Shown piece after piece: positions 32,587 to 43,348 of a stretch of 64,000 nt of DNA. The notes below the pieces were generated by a model, which worked only from the letters and a program-made list of their open reading frames with translations, was not told the DNA's origin and made no database searches. Both the position numbers and the translations under genes were made by a program. This DNA is from Pseudo-nitzschia pungens (taxonomy: Eukaryota > Bacillariophyta > Bacillariophyceae > Bacillariales > Bacillariaceae), in assembly GCA_037355855.1 (NCBI GenBank), contig CM074763.1, positions 930,001 to 994,000 on the forward strand, in the 5' to 3' direction. Position 1 is the first letter of the stretch; each line of letters starts with the position of its first letter.

Positions 32587-34906
32587 TTAGAGACCATAGG
32601 AAGCGAGTCGAGATTGAGATATTCCGGCGATGGATGACTTCTTGTCTTTGCTCTTCCTTTTCTTCTTCTTATGTTTATCGTCAACAGAAGATGCATCTGC
32701 ACTCGGCCGGCGCTTCTTGGACCTACCCTTCGACTTTTGCGGTATTTCCTTATCCTTCGCAACAGGTTCCGTATCACTGCGACCTGGTGCTTCTCCACTG
32801 TTTGCAGTCGCTACGAGTAGTCCCTTTAGCGGAAGGGTCTCCTTTTTTGCCGTTTTTCTTTCTCCTTCTTTTCTTCGTCCCGCCAGAGGTTTCTTCCTGA
32901 GCGTCCAACTTAGCTTTCTCATCTTCTGACTTTGCATTATCATTAGGCCGATGGCAGGGACCTCATTCTTTGACTTCTTTCCTTTCTTAAGTCTTCTTCG
33001 TTTCTTTTTGGGTTCGGAATCCACAAGAGCTGAATCAGGTGTTTTCTGCTTCTTTATCTTCCGATTCCTCTTCCTCGGGCAGGCTCTCCTCGAGATCTTT
33101 TTTCAGCATTTCCCGGAATTTCCTTCTCTTTTTACTTCCAACATGGTGTTCACCCTGCTCATTGTAGGGGGCCATTTTCTTAACGAGACAAATTGTTTTA
33201 GGGTAGTGTCTCTCGGCAAAGAGAATCTCCTGGGTGGTCAAACCATAATCGTTGGATTCTACTTCGCGATATTTGAAACGAGTGGGCATACCTGCGACAA
33301 TATCCTCGTAGTCTAGTTTGTAGAGTTCTTCTTGCATTTTTGTCTTCAATTTCTTTTCCAGTTTTGATTCTTCCTTTGACTCGTCATACTCTTCGCCGTC
33401 CCACTCTGCGTTTTCGTCATAGTCCTCGTCATCAATGGCATCTTCATTCAATTCCCCATCTTGAACGTTGTCGTACATGCCGCCATTCAAATCATCCTGT
33501 CCGACCAATTCTTCACCTTCATCGTCTCCTTTCAGAGTTTGTCGCACGTCGAGGTCAGTCTTCCATTCTTTATCTTCCTGTTGATAGAATTCTTCTCCGT
33601 AGGCTTGTTCCATTGCTTTTTCAAACTTTTCCGGATCGTAATCACCTTCCAACATTTTCATGATTGCGGCTTCGTCCAATGCGCTTTCGTCGACACTACC
33701 AATGACTGCTTTCACCTGTGAAAGTTTTTGATTCATTTCTTTCTTCTTTGCATTTTTCAAACGCTTCAGTTGCTCTTCCTTTGCTTTTCGCTCCGCAGCC
33801 TTCCGTTCCTTTCGAGCTTGTCGCTTGTCTTTCCTCGTGGTATCGTCCCGTCGCACTGTGTTCATAGTCTGGCTACGGGCATAGGTTTGCACCGACAACG
33901 ATGCTCCGGAAGTAGCGGTTTCCTGGGCAGCCTGCTCGAAACGAAAGTTGTAATTCGACTCGTATTCATCGGCACGCTCAACATCGTCAAGTGAAGATTC
34001 GCCATCGTCGTTGTCAGCGTCACGGCTAATGTCATTGTGGTCTATCCACTTCTTGTTGGTGATGAAATCAAGCAGAAATTTTTCTCCGTCTCCAACCTCA
34101 CCTCTGGGATCCTTGAAGACATCGTCATCGTCACCATTTTCGGATTTTTTCTTGCTTTTCTTGGATATTTTTTCGATCTCTTTCAATTCTTCGGAAGCCT
34201 CCTTTTCCAATTTATCAAGATCTGGTTTGTCTACTTTTTTCTTCACGACCATCCAGTCGTCCTCATTCTCCCCGTCTTCGGCATTCGAAGATTCCGTTAA
34301 GAATGCTCTACGCAACTTTTCTTGCTCCGCGTCGTAAACTAGTTTTGAACGAGAATTAGTACCCACCGAGTCATCCGCGTTTTCGTTTGTTGTTTCCCCA
34401 TTACCCCTTTCGTCCTCTTTCATTTGTTCCAGAATTTGTTCACGAACCACGTCCTTGTATCTTTGGGGTTTTCTTGTCTTCGACCTTTTGTCGTCGTCAT
34501 CTTTCTCGACAGGCTCGTCGAAGAATTGTGCGTTTGGATCATATATAGAATCATCCTTCTTGCGCAACGCTTTGATTGTTTTTAGAAATTGAACGTTGAC
34601 GGACGGGGTGAAGAGTGCACCATCCTCGTCTTCTTCCTCGTCAGACGAATCAGACTCAGAAGAATCATCATCCAAAATTCCATCTCTTTGTTTTCGTTGA
34701 CGAATTTGTTGCAATTCTTCTTGCTCCTTTTTGGTTTGATATTTGGTAGCGAATTGTTTGTTCACGGTGAGACGAAGCTCCTCATTCTCGTTGCCATTGC
34801 TGTCGCTGCTTTCCGAAGCCGACGAAGATGACGTCGAGCTGTCGTCGCTCGAAGATGACGAGGAGGAGTTATCGTCTTCAAAAAGACTTTTCTTCTTCGT
34901 TGCCAT
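32587..34906 (-). CDS. KRI1: KRI1-like ribosome biogenesis protein, C-terminal frame disrupted
   Basis: The ATG at 34906 opens a 623-codon frame with an acidic/Ser-rich N terminus, then LTVNKQFATKYQTKKEQEEL and an SDSSDEEED patch. A Lys/Arg helix follows (RKDKRQARKERKAAERKAKEE), then MKMLEGDYDPEKFEKAM and the Kri1 C-terminal domain (PTRFKYREVESNDYGLTTQE). KRI1 is a nucleolar factor needed for 40S subunit and pre-rRNA processing. The frame stops at 33035, but a Lys-rich tail continues one base over from about 33060 and ends at 32587 in SRLASYGL, a normal KRI1 terminus. Within the tail, 32800-32945 codes more plausibly in a third frame (NDNAKSEDEKAKLDAQEETS), suggesting a compensating pair of small indels. 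No GT-AG intron explains these changes. The joined length would be near 770 residues. Confidence 0.85.
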
Positions 34907-35947
34907 TGTTGTGGTGAAGGAACTTGATGGGTTGGTTATTTATTTTGCAATGGCCAACCTTTTCACCTACGTTATAGTCAACAGTATCTTCGTCTCCAAC
35001 TAGAGAGAGTTGGATTTCATCACTTGGTTCGATCAATGATCTTTGTTTCCCTTCCGATTTCGTACGGCGTCGGTTTGCGAACCTGGAATTCATTCCTAGA
35101 TTTTGAGTGCGAAAGTAAATTCAGGGTTGCATCTGGTGGTTCACATCCCCTAGTCGTTCTGGCCTCCGTCCTAGCTCCTTGATTGACTGGATCGACTAAT
35201 TTTGTGGCATTACGTACAAATCTTTCCATAAGATTTTACCATTATCGTATGAACATGAAGCATTACGCATATACGCAACGCATAAAGCAACGACCAAAAC
35301 TATGCGTTCCAGTAACGTATGTTGTTACGGTAAGATACGAGCTGACAGCTAACAGATTTTTAGGGTTCTTTAGTTCTCAGTTCTTCCTGCGTAACTTACC
35401 TTGGGACTCCTAAAACATACCTGTACTTTAATACGAATTAGCACCATTTGTACCGTACTGGTAGGAATACGTAATGGCAGCAACCACGAGTGCTTTTACT
35501 ATCGTGGATAGAGCAAAGTGACCGAACATCGGTCCCTCAGTGACGTGGCAAACCATGGTTCTGATTTTTGCTAAGCTCACTGTTAACTGGCGATCACGTT
35601 CGCGGGAAAAAAGTACAGAAGATAGCTTGCAATTATCCGTTGAAAGGATGAAGGTAGGTATTCTTTCTTGGTGTCATCACTAGAAGCCATGAGAGTCTCA
35701 GAATCATGACACCTTCTGTCGTCTACCGATAAATTGTTGTTGTTTTGATACCGAAACCACTCTGAATGTCTGGAGACCAGAGGCCGAAAGCCGGAAGCAT
35801 CACAGCTAATTCCCACAACCAGCAAATCCACAGTTAGAAGAATAGTTTTTGCAGTAGGACAAAATAACAAAATACATTGACATTGGGCAATCGACAAAGA
35901 CAGAACGTATAGATTTCCAAAGAAAAAAATCTTCTCGATTTGCGACA
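34907..35947. other. Divergent intergenic region, KRI1 / phosphoglycerate mutase
   Basis: This 1-kb region has no supported gene. The 131-codon minus frame at 35583-35978 overlaps the mutase start and lacks any family feature. GTACG/CGTAC words and one GTACCGTACTGGTAGG run near 35450 occur, but few full ACCGGT sites. Promoters of both flanking genes are expected here. Confidence 0.5.
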
Positions 35948-37188
35948 ATGATGACACCAGCAGCAATGCGCTTGGCAACGGCGGTTGGAAAATGCAGACA
36001 GACTTCGTTCATAAGGGCGGGTGCGACGACAACCATTGGAAGCCAAGAACTTCATCAGCAATATGAGAACCAACGGAAGAACTCTGAATCTCCTCAACAT
36101 CAACAACAGAGACGCGGATTCACTAGCATCAACAATCAAACCTCGTATAATCTCTGCTTTTTGCGCCACGGGCAAAGCACCTGGAATCGCGACAATCGTT
36201 TCATTGGCTGGACGGACACCCCCTTGACCGACGACGGTGTTCTTGAGGCGCGAGTGGCGGGGAAAATGCTGAAGAACAGTGGCATTCTCTTTGATGAGGT
36301 TCACACCTCTCTTCTGCGACGATGCATCCGAACAACAAATCTAGTCTTGATGGAAGTGGAGCAAGAATATATTCCGGTTCACAAAGTAAGTAGTGAGAAA
36401 AATGGTCCAACATCTTTCAGGATTTGTAGCATAGTATCAGCATCAGTCAATCAGAAATCTCATATTTCCTATTCCTTACCACCAATTTTCGTCGAAACCA
36501 GCACTGGCGGTTGAACGAACGAAATTACGGAGAGCTCGTCGGCAAGAATAAAAAGGAGACCGTGAAATTGCACGGTAAGGAACAAGTGAAACGATGGAGA
36601 AGATCCTACGACGAACCACCACCCCCAATGTGCGATCACCACAAATACCATCCCGCGAGAGATCCGAGGTATAGGCACATGAAGGATCTCATCCCGAAAA
36701 CGGAATCCCTCAAAGAAACCAAAGCACGGTCGAGCGTCTACTGGGACGATGTCATTGCTCCCGGACTTCGTGCCGGGAAAACCTTGTTGGTGGTTGGTCA
36801 CGAAAACAATCTTCGATCTCTCATCATGAAACTCGAAGGCATTTCAAAGGAAGACATTATCAATTTGTGCTTGCCACGAGCCGTCCCCCTTGCATACAGG
36901 CTGGACGAAAATCTCAAGCCCCTCGATCGCCCGGATGGAAAGCTAGACGAAGCCACGGGATTTTTGAGAGGAGAATGGCTGGGTGGGGATCAAGCGGTGC
37001 TGGATATTTTGGAGCGAGACCGGAAACAAGTGTACGATACCACTATTCGGAAAAACCTCGAAACCTGTGACGAGGATCGAAACAAGTGGAAAGACTGGAT
37101 GAACTTGGTGGTCGGAGAAGCCGCCCCGGAAGCCCGAGCAAAGAGCAACTCGCAATCCGACGAAAGCCCCGGAGAAAAGGTTGCGTAA
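35948..37188 (+). CDS. Phosphoglycerate mutase (dPGM type) with mitochondrial-type presequence
   Basis: Two exons, 35948-36385 and 36502-37188, join at PVHK|HWRLNERNYGELVG with a 116-bp intron. The product has 374 residues. The catalytic histidine motif LRHGQSTWN lies near residue 75, followed by RFIGWTDTPLTDDG, LLRRCIRTTN, the substrate-binding ERNYGEL and the second catalytic histidine in VGHENNLRSLI. It interconverts 3- and 2-phosphoglycerate in lower glycolysis. The first ~65 residues (MMTPAAMRLATAVGKCRQTS...RRGFTS) are Arg/Ser/Ala-rich without acidic residues at the start, like a mitochondrial presequence. Diatoms are known to run the lower half of glycolysis in mitochondria, which fits. 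The C-terminal ~90 residues are a hydrophilic extension compared with bacterial enzymes. Confidence 0.93.
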
Positions 37189-37490
37189 TCTCCACGCCGG
37201 GTGCGATGGATGCGGGGAGGTGAAACAACGAACTAACTATTAGAATGATGCGGTAATCACCATACAGTCGTATTCCCTAGTACCGACACAATGTTCACAC
37301 TGGTACGCAATATTCAGAGTCTCTGTCAAACTAGTATAAACAAGTGCACATTAGAAGTGAAAAACTCATAGACGGTAAAATCAAAATAAATCATAGTAGA
37401 ACCGATTTGAAGTGCAACCTTACGGGTTTTCGAATTTGATAATTTTACTATCCCCAATACGGTATCCGACTGCTGTTCATGGTCAACTTT
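37189..37490. other. Convergent intergenic region
   Basis: This 302-bp AT-rich region lies between the mutase stop and the 3' end of the fusion gene on the other strand. It should hold both 3' ends. No other feature was recognised. Confidence 0.5.
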
Positions 37491-39721
37491 TCAGGTAAAT
37501 GGAGGGATCTCTGTGGACCATTCTGGTTTCGCAGGCAGAGCTTTGTAGGCATCTTGCAAGCGCTTTGTAATTGCACCCCGAACTCCACTTCCAATGACTC
37601 GACCATCTATTTTTGTTACGGGCGTGAGTTCGCCCATCGTACCGGTTGTGAAGACTTCCTCCGCTGCATGAAATTCGGCCAAGCTCACTCTCCTTACTTC
37701 GTGTGGTATCCCCAAATCTTTGGCGAGCACAAGGACCGTCGCTCGCGTAACTCCCGGTAGGCAATGATCCTCGTGCGGAGTCAACAAAACCCCTTCGTCA
37801 TCGACCATAAAAATATTGGTGGCATTCGTCTCACTCACATATCCGTCCAAATCGAGCATAATCGCATCCGCACAACCAGCAAGGTTGGCCTGGATTTTTG
37901 GCAAGATGTTGTTTATCATGTTGTTGTGATGGATTTTAGAGTCGCAGGTAGAAGGAGAATTCCGTCGCTGCGACGCCGAGATAAGGGAGATGCCTTTTGT
38001 ATTGTCGTATGTTGTCGCTCCCTGAATCACAATTATGGAGGAAAGCAAGTACACATAATGAAGATTACAAGGTGTACGGGAGTTTAGTATACCGTTCTAT
38101 AAAAGTGGTCATCGGTCTCTACCGGAAAACTCGACTTACCTCTGTGGGCTTCCATTCGGGCAAAATGATCAATGTTGTACCATACACATTGAAAGCTGGG
38201 TTCATACTGGAAGTGCATTTCTCACCACGTGTGAGCGTCAATCGCATGTGCGCGTCGTTTCTCATTCCATTCGCGGCTAGGGTTTGGAAGATGGCTTCTT
38301 GTACTTCCTCTTTTGTATGAACATTCTCAAAACCCAAAGCCTTTGCAGATCGAAATAGTCTTCTCAAATGTTTGTCGAGGGACATAATTCTCCCATTGTA
38401 GACTGATAAAACAAGAGCAACGGTATCATCGTCAGCATGCCTTGAAGAGGAAAGTACTACACCTGGCGACTATGACAACTGATTAGGACTGACGTACCTC
38501 TGATTCCTTCCCAACAACCATCACCGCCCTGAACAGATGAATCCCATGGGCTTACACCCGCAAGAGATCGAGGAAGTAGGCGCCCACGACCGGGAGCCCC
38601 GATCCAGACAAGTAAATGCTCGTTCCGTGGGTCCTCGTATATTTTATTGGGAGGAGGACCCCGTTTTTCGTAGGGAGTGGTGAGCTGAGAAAGAAAAAGA
38701 TAGGCGGGCATCGAAACTTTCAATCCTGGAATAAACTTTGGATTCAATGTGCGATATTTTTTCATTTCATTCGAACCGTCTGACGAAGACTTCCACCCAT
38801 CCGACTTGTGAACACTGATATCAGCAAATAAATGATTGATATGAGATGCTTGCAAAGTTCATTGTCACCGACGCTAAACATTCATACAAAACTAGCTGAG
38901 ATTTTGACCAAACTTACCTGTGGTACCACCACTATAACGGCAAACAACGAAGGAATGATTGACTTTAGATTTACCTGATGCGATTCAAACACTAAGCAGT
39001 AGCAATCTTTTGCGGGACTTACCTTTGCCCACGGCCCATCACATTTGTGCTCCCCATTTTTCCAAGAGAGCATGGAGTCGTCGTAGTCAATCGATAAACG
39101 CTCGCACAAGTCTGAAAGAGAGCCTTTCGGATCCTTGGCAAGTTCATCTGAATCGATTACCAAGACAGGGCGGTCGCTATCAGCACCAACTTTAGATTCC
39201 AGCTCGCTGTAGATTGACATCAAAGAGACGACTCCTATTTCTTCCGACGATGGGGAATTGCCGTGTACATCTCCTATCGCTCCCCATGCCGACAACACCG
39301 TCACTGGATCTCGGACCAATAGGACATGCCTGTGGACCAACTTTGCGTCACTGTTTTCCGCTAGCTGATGCTCGTTGTTGAAATCATACAAGAACGCATG
39401 CTTTGCCATGTGCTTGCAAAAGATCACGCCTCCTGACGCCGACGTGAGCTTAGCAGCTCCCAATTCAAGTCTTTCCGAGAGGGACAAAAGCTCTCTCGTC
39501 CAACGTTCGGGATCATCTTCTCCCTCTGGTGGTGTTCCTTCAATTAGATTATCGAGGTATGGGCGAGTCACCGACCCTTTCTTTGCTTGAAGATATTCCC
39601 TGTACAGGGGTTCATCCAATGGAACGCATTTGTCCTCTCCGAGTGCCTCAAAAGAGTACAGCAAAGCGGTCGAGCGACTTCTTGGCGCCGACCAGCAGTG
39701 AATTACGGTGATTGTCTTCAT
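37491..39721 (-). CDS. Fusion of sulfotransferase-like domain and class IV aminotransferase, with microexon
   Basis: Five exons join in frame: 39721-39023, 38931-38918 (14 nt), 38814-38498, 38402-38140 and 38021-37491, giving about 607 residues. The N-terminal ~260 residues resemble P-loop sulfotransferases: ITVIHCWSAPRSRSTALLYS, HMAKHAF, LLVRDPVTVLSAW. The microexon supplies WWYHS in GPWAK-WWYHS-VHKSDGW. The C-terminal ~330 residues are a PLP-dependent class IV aminotransferase (BCAT/D-amino acid transaminase fold), with VWIGAPGRGRLLPR, CWEGIRVYNGRIMSLDKHL, a probable Schiff-base Lys in STCDSKIHHNNM, and ETNATNIFMV followed by LPGVTRATVL. Plants encode a similarly arranged fusion, so the architecture is probably ancestral or shared. 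The substrate of either half is unknown. A start ATG at 39721 directly precedes the P-loop strand. Confidence 0.87.
38918..38931 (-). other. 14-nt microexon of the fusion gene
   Basis: The minus-strand sequence TGGTGGTACCACAG is flanked by an AG acceptor (TTATAG) and a GTAAGT donor. Introns of 91 bp (38932-39022) and 103 bp (38815-38917) surround it. Only its inclusion joins the phase-0 donor of exon 1 to the phase-2 acceptor of exon 3, and it recreates the conserved WWY..VHKS segment of the sulfotransferase-like domain. Confidence 0.85.
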
Positions 39722-40609
39722 CAATTTCGAGTTGAACCGCGAATCGTAATGTGTTTGGTCTACTGGTACTGGTATGTTCTGACCTTCAAAGGGACAACAG
39801 ATTCTTTTTTGAAAACGGCTTTCTCATGTCATCTCGGTTTTCGGTCCCCGGTCGATCTTTTCTCCCTGCCGATCATCCGTACAGGTAAGGTTACGCAGTA
39901 CAGAACATACTGGTACCGGTACATACCGGTACCACCACCTGTAACGTTCTTCCGGACACTGAAGGGGTATTCTAAGTTTGGGGGTGGTCATACCGTTACT
40001 TACTTCTACGTACGAAGTAGTATGACTTATGACACCTGAGGTCGCGAATGTTTTGTCAATCACGCTTCTTTTCTCCCGCCAACGAGCCACGAGTCACACC
40101 CCAATCCCAAAGGCCACGAGGTCCCGAAAATGGCGGTAGAAATGAAAACCGTACGTACGGGTTACCAACCGTACGATTAAAAAAATCTTTCAACCCGCGG
40201 TCCTTACGGTGTACTAGTATGGAAGCCTACCACACGATACACGATACACAATCCAGTACGGTTTGTTCCGTACGGTAGATGATTCATGAAATATTTTGAA
40301 AAAAAGAGTTGAGTATGGATGTTCCGAAGTCACTCCTAAGCATTCCTTGACTCAAAAACCTAGATTATTCCTGATTGTTAATCCTGAACTGTTTAGGGGT
40401 ACAAAAAGGCTTCTTTGTTATTCTACGTAACAATACTACGGTAACTTACTCTTGGTGAGTACTCGTAACACTCACCACTCACCGTCAAATCCATCTTCTC
40501 ACTCACCTGCTCAGCCTCCACTCAACTACGGTACTACAAAGTTCCTATCAGCTGTCCCCCGGCTTCCGTAGAAATGAGTATTCCGTAGTACAGATGGGTA
40601 CGTACAGTA

Positions 40610-41077
40610 ATGCTTGCGTATGAACCTACTGTGTTCTGTTCTAAACTTCCTTCTTTTTTCTCTCTTTTTTCATCGAGGTTCTGTTTGTTCTCACAAACCA
40701 TCGAAATCTCAATCAAAGCGGATAGGTCATTGAAATCGGAAATTATCGGATACCAAAACATCAACCGAAGGTATGTCGAACACAACATTGACTCGCAGTG
40801 TTTAGCCCTTGAGGGTGTGTGTGTCCGCGGTGGCGTTTGGCTTGAGGACGATTGTTCTGGCTTTTGTATGATGCGAACCCTGTATGGCATGCGAAGGTCG
40901 GAAAGATACTTTGACGAACGCAACTATTCCGAAGACAAGCTGGGGTTAGGATGGGTCAACATGGCACCTACAAGGACCTTTGATCACAGTGACGACTCAA
41001 GGATGACACTCGATCTCTTTTCAGAAGAGGTGTCCGATGGATCCATTCATAGTCCTCGTGAGGACACGGATCGATAA
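40610..41077 (+). CDS. Doubtful hypothetical ORF
   Basis: An ATG-started frame of 155 codons lies in the intergenic region. It begins with a hydrophobic Phe/Ser-rich segment (PSFFSLFSSRFCLFS) and ends with an acidic, Asp/Ser-rich tail. No family is recognised. Length alone is weak evidence, and the opposite strand is also open over part of it. The acidic C terminus is more protein-like than random sequence. Expression data would decide. Confidence 0.25.
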   Translation: MLAYEPTVFCSKLPSFFSLFSSRFCLFSQTIEISIKADRSLKSEIIGYQNINRRYVEHNIDSQCLALEGVCVRGGVWLEDDCSGFCMMRTLYGMRRSERYFDERNYSEDKLGLGWVNMAPTRTFDHSDDSRMTLDLFSEEVSDGSIHSPREDTDR

Positions 41078-41464
41078 CATCGCGACTCTTTCCGAAGCAT
41101 TCCAAGAAAAATAACAAGAATTCTTCATTGATTCATTCATTCTTGTCATTTTCTTCTAGGAAACTACTACAGAGCAGACAGTATCTGTCGTTTGTAATCC
41201 ACGATCGAATTCTCTCGGACGACACTACAGCAATTGAATCTGCACAAGATGTTTTTGCACGCAAGTGTTATCTCGAACGTCATACTTGGTGACTCTTATT
41301 CAAGGTACCAACAACGTACACCGTCGACGTTGACAAGGTGAGCATGGTGGCCATGGAGAAGAAGAGAAGTTTAGTTCTGTTCTCAACTCTTCGATTAGTT
41401 CTTCTCTACTCAGTTCCGAACCCCAAGTCGTGAAGAAAGACAAAAAAGCGTTCGGATAGTACAA

Positions 41465-41669
41465 CGTTTTAATACGGATGTACCGTACCGGTCCCAATGC
41501 CACGATGGCATTTTTCACGCGCATGTCGAGGGGTGCTGAGACAAGAAGACAATCCTGCCAACTTTCTCCGGAACCGGTTGCATCCACGGGAGTGACAATT
41601 TTTTCCTGATGGAGGATTGTCATACATGCCGTACAGTACCTTGTAATCGTAGACCTCGCGCGCAGTCAC
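41465..41669 (-). pseudogene. Possible fragment of a DUF4336-like gene
   Basis: On the minus strand, an ATG at 41623 opens a frame with KIVTPVDATGSGESW, LLVSAPLDMRV and AIVALGPVRYI. This order resembles the N terminus of DUF4336 proteins, which have a metallo-beta-lactamase-like fold and a typical ...ALGPV.YI segment. The frame after GPVRYI (41300-41480) does not resemble the family, and no downstream remainder was found. It may be a decayed fragment, an unrecognised first exon or chance. The similarity is from memory of the family pattern only. Confidence 0.2.
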
Positions 41670-41818
41670 ACAACAAATCGTAAAACTACGAGTGCGTCAG
41701 TCAGTATACCCGTCAGTCACGTTTGAAACATGGAACATTTTCTCACATCTTCTTTTTTCTTTCGACGAAAAAATCTGGACTTATTGACGAACGATAACAT
41801 CGAATGAATACAGTAACT

Positions 41819-43072
41819 ATGAAGTTTGGAAAGACCCTCGCTGAACGTACCTTGAAAGAATGGCGCTTTTATTATGTCGATTACAAAGAGTTGAAGAAGT
41901 GCATCAACAAAGCCCAAGAGGAAAACCTGTCCGAAGAGGAAACCAAAGCCGCTTTCGATGACATCTTGGGAAGCTCCGAGAAGAAGCTAAGCAAGTTCTA
42001 CCACGACAAGTTGGCTTGGGCTTCTGGCTACATTCCAACACTGGAGAAGCGAGTGGAAGACTTGCGTGAGTGTGCATCGCTTCCAGGATCCCCGGGGTCG
42101 CCTTCCAGCATCAGCGCGAGTGGATCCCTGAGTTCCGATGATTTTGATGCTTTGACAAATTCCAGTCCAACCGGAATCGCGGACAATCTACAAATCCGCC
42201 TGGACAAGTTGGCTATCAACAACGACTGCCATTCGGACGGAGCGTATTTGAAGGAGGCATACCGCCAAATGGGTGCCTCCAAACATTTCCAAAGCTTCAT
42301 TTATGCCAAGAAATCCCTTGTCACATTCCAGCGTGAATTGGACCTTCTCCTCGAGTTCTTGGAAATCAACACGACTGCGTTTACCAAAATTCTCAAGAAG
42401 TTCGACAAGCAGACTGGATCATCTCTTCGACAGGATCGTTTCGATGAGATCATGGAGAGAAACGCCTTTCTGAAAGGAGAGGATCTCATGATGATGAAGA
42501 CAACAGTCGAGGGCCTTATCGACGAAGTTGTGTCGTTGAAACCTCGCCTTCCCGAAGGATGGGAAAACCGCAAGGTGTACACTATTGGTTGCTTTGATTT
42601 ATTCCACCGTGGGCACCAAAATGTTCTTCTTTCGTTGAGAGAATTCGGTGCATTTCTCGTTGTGGGTATCCACGACGACGAAAGCTATTTCAAGCTCAAG
42701 AATAAATACACCATCGACAATCTCGAAACTCGCATTGCAAACGTCAAGCCATTTGCAGACCAGATTTATGTCATTCCATCAACGGACCCATTGGTATATA
42801 TCAAAAACATGGTCTCCGATCAGGACATAGCAAACGGATCGTGCTGCTACGCTCGAGGAGACGATATGCTCAATTTCCCATCTCGCGAGTGGGTGGAGTC
42901 GGTCATGCCGGTCCATTTTGTACCCAGGACTGAGGGATGCAGCTCGACTCTCATTCGCACAATCTATCATTCTGAGAACAAAGAACTTCGACAGAAAGCG
43001 GCATTTGCTAAAACACGCTACGACGGAAAACCAATCGACGAAGATGGCAACGTGCTCAAGCTTAAAGCATAA
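41819..43072 (+). CDS. SPX domain fused to a cytidylyltransferase
   Basis: This single-exon gene encodes 417 residues from the ATG at 41819 (MKFGKTLAER, the usual SPX start; an in-frame ATG at 41804 adds five). The SPX domain spans ~1-200: YVDYKELKKCI near 20-29 and the inositol (pyro)phosphate-binding Lys cluster KILKKFDKQTG at 190-200. A Ser/Gly-rich linker (~88-118) interrupts it. From ~252 a nucleotidyltransferase of the cytidylyltransferase family follows: VYTIGCFDLFHRGHQN with the HxGH motif at 263-266, YARGDDM at 344-350, and RTEGCSSTLIR at 370-380, corresponding to the RTxGISTT-type motif. Such enzymes make CDP-alcohols for phospholipid or polyol-phosphate synthesis. SPX domains sense phosphate status, so CTP-dependent lipid-head-group activation may be tied to phosphate supply (inference). 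The exact substrate is unknown. Confidence 0.9.
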   Translation: MKFGKTLAERTLKEWRFYYVDYKELKKCINKAQEENLSEEETKAAFDDILGSSEKKLSKFYHDKLAWASGYIPTLEKRVEDLRECASLPGSPGSPSSISASGSLSSDDFDALTNSSPTGIADNLQIRLDKLAINNDCHSDGAYLKEAYRQMGASKHFQSFIYAKKSLVTFQRELDLLLEFLEINTTAFTKILKKFDKQTGSSLRQDRFDEIMERNAFLKGEDLMMMKTTVEGLIDEVVSLKPRLPEGWENRKVYTIGCFDLFHRGHQNVLLSLREFGAFLVVGIHDDESYFKLKNKYTIDNLETRIANVKPFADQIYVIPSTDPLVYIKNMVSDQDIANGSCCYARGDDMLNFPSREWVESVMPVHFVPRTEGCSSTLIRTIYHSENKELRQKAAFAKTRYDGKPIDEDGNVLKLKA

Positions 43073-43348
43073 ACGATCACCAAACTTACGGAACATATTG
43101 AATGTGCTCCAGTATTTGTATCTTTACTGATGGGTAGCGAAACGTTTATTGACGTGTCGCACTTTATGCATTTTAACTTGAATTTTATTGCACCGTAGAT
43201 GTAACATCAATTATAAAACACTTTTGTCTGCTTTTTTTGAACTTCTAGTATTTCGTTCTCGAAATGAAGTTTGAACTTTTGGATCATGAGATTGACCCCC
43301 CGTAGTGCGAAATTCTGTGTTCTCTTGTAGACCATCGAAATCTCTTCA
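43073..43348. other. Convergent intergenic region
   Basis: The 276-bp gap between the SPX-cytidylyltransferase stop and the stop of the PPR gene on the opposite strand is AT-rich. No feature was recognised. Confidence 0.45.

Larger units (their letters stand above)
39722..41818. other. Long intergenic region with palindromic motifs and doubtful ORFs
   Basis: This 2.1-kb stretch lies between two divergent genes. It contains a dense TGGTACCGGTACATACCGGTACC cluster at 39911-39932 (the core is two ACCGGTAC units) and repeated CGTACGG words at 40148-40280, including GTACGG/CCGTAC inverted copies near 40257. Two possible coding fragments, at 40610-41077 (+) and around 41469-41669 (-), are listed separately with low confidence. 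Confidence 0.5.

Noticed and set aside
35583..35978. 131-codon minus-strand frame upstream of phosphoglycerate mutase
   Set aside because: No family similarity, and it overlaps the start of a certain gene.
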